5,657 bases of DNA from Planctomycetaceae bacterium (GTDB lineage: Bacteria > Planctomycetota > Planctomycetia > Pirellulales > UBA1268): contig SXWC01000058.1 of NCBI GenBank assembly GCA_005789975.1, forward strand, positions 1 to 5,657. Direction: 5' to 3'. The notes under the pieces are model-generated. The model searched no databases and was not told the origin of the DNA. It saw only the letters and a program-made list of their open reading frames with translations. A program made the translations under genes and the position numbers. This document shows, piece by piece, positions 5,409 to 5,657 of this stretch. The first letter of the stretch is position 1; every line of letters begins with the position of its first letter.

Positions 5409-5657
5409 TCACTCCGGGAAGAGCCGGGTCGAGAGGTAGCGTTCGCCGAGGTCGGGGAGCACCACGACGACGAGTTTGCCGGTGTTCTCGGCTCGCCGGG
5501 CAACCTGAAGGGCGCCCCAGGCCGCGGCGCCGCAGCTGATGCCGCACATCAGCCCTTCGCGCTTCGCCATGAGCCGGGCGGTCTCCATCGCGTCTTCGTC
5601 GTCCACCTTCACCACCTCGTCGATCACGTCGAGGGGGAGAAGGTCCGGAATGAAGCC
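5409..5657 (-). CDS. cysK: Cysteine synthase (O-acetylserine sulfhydrylase), C-terminal fragment
   Basis: The frame is open to the right edge and ends with TGA at 5411-5409, giving the last 82 residues. By family this PLP enzyme makes L-cysteine from O-acetylserine and sulfide in the cytoplasm. Recognisable CysK segments, in order, are GFIPDLL near the edge, [17 protein letters not shown], the MCGISCGAA loop, [21 protein letters not shown] and the closing [10 protein letters not shown]. In CysK the first serine of GISSGAA contacts the PLP ring nitrogen. That serine is kept here, while the second is Cys, at a position that also varies in related enzymes (Ala in human CBS). The closing VVLPD-x-GERYLST-x-LF favours CysK over cystathionine beta-synthase or CysM. 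The catalytic lysine and substrate loop lie outside the window. The gene converges on the J-domain gene across 163 bp. Confidence 0.92.
   Translation of the reverse strand, partial: GFIPDLLPLDVIDEVVKVDDEDAMETARLMAKREGLMCGISCGAAAWGALQVARRAENTGKLVVVVLPDLGERYLSTRLFPE

Noticed and set aside
4499..5503. Minus-strand open frame (334 codons) across the J-domain gene
   Set aside because: It overlaps both the J-domain gene and the end of cysK in another frame and has shadow-like composition. The HPD motif and LRRs on the plus strand are decisive.
5597..5624. Possible damaged cysK because of the window-edge start codon GTG at 5627
   Set aside because: The frame continues unbroken to the window edge with CysK-like residues (GFIPDLL), so the gene is simply cut by the window.

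Overview
The window is a high-GC (about two-thirds G+C by eye), gene-dense bacterial chromosomal segment. The protein styles suggest a planctomycete, probably of the Pirellulales type: a secreted protein of the form LPDD-x-MMRLPDP, a SurA-like chaperone with CL-x-RHG motifs, and a small J-domain protein with leucine-rich repeats. This placement rests on family resemblance, not on a phylogenetic marker. No tRNA, rRNA, CRISPR array, insertion sequence or phage gene is visible, and no gene-free stretch exceeds 200 bases.

Layout from left to right. (1) 1-243 (+) is the C-terminal end of a trypsin-like/HtrA-type serine protease, cut by the window edge just before its catalytic serine. (2) 317-2296 (+) encodes an uncharacterised exported 659-residue protein. 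(3) 2353-4338 (-) encodes a membrane-anchored, SurA/PrsA-like folding factor made of two tandem copies of the same chaperone-plus-parvulin unit; both copies lack the family's usual histidines. It converges on gene 2 across a 56-bp gap that holds a small hairpin. (4) 4339-4537 is a divergent intergenic region. Its left half carries a credible promoter for the folding factor, a direct repeat filling the promoter spacer, and a compact palindromic element that would form nearly the whole 5' leader up to the ribosome binding site. (5) 4538-5245 (+) encodes a J-domain protein with a C-terminal leucine-rich-repeat segment. (6) 5409-5657 (-) is the C-terminal end of a cysteine synthase (CysK), cut by the right edge and convergent with the J-domain gene.

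Three of the five genes (protease, SurA-like folding factor, J-domain protein) belong to protein quality-control families, so the locus may have an envelope/cytoplasm proteostasis theme. The genes are not in one operon and the link is only inferred. No clearly new multi-gene system is evident. The most interesting items are the structured leader of the folding-factor gene, the duplicated parvulin protein with a degenerate active site, and the J-domain/LRR fusion.
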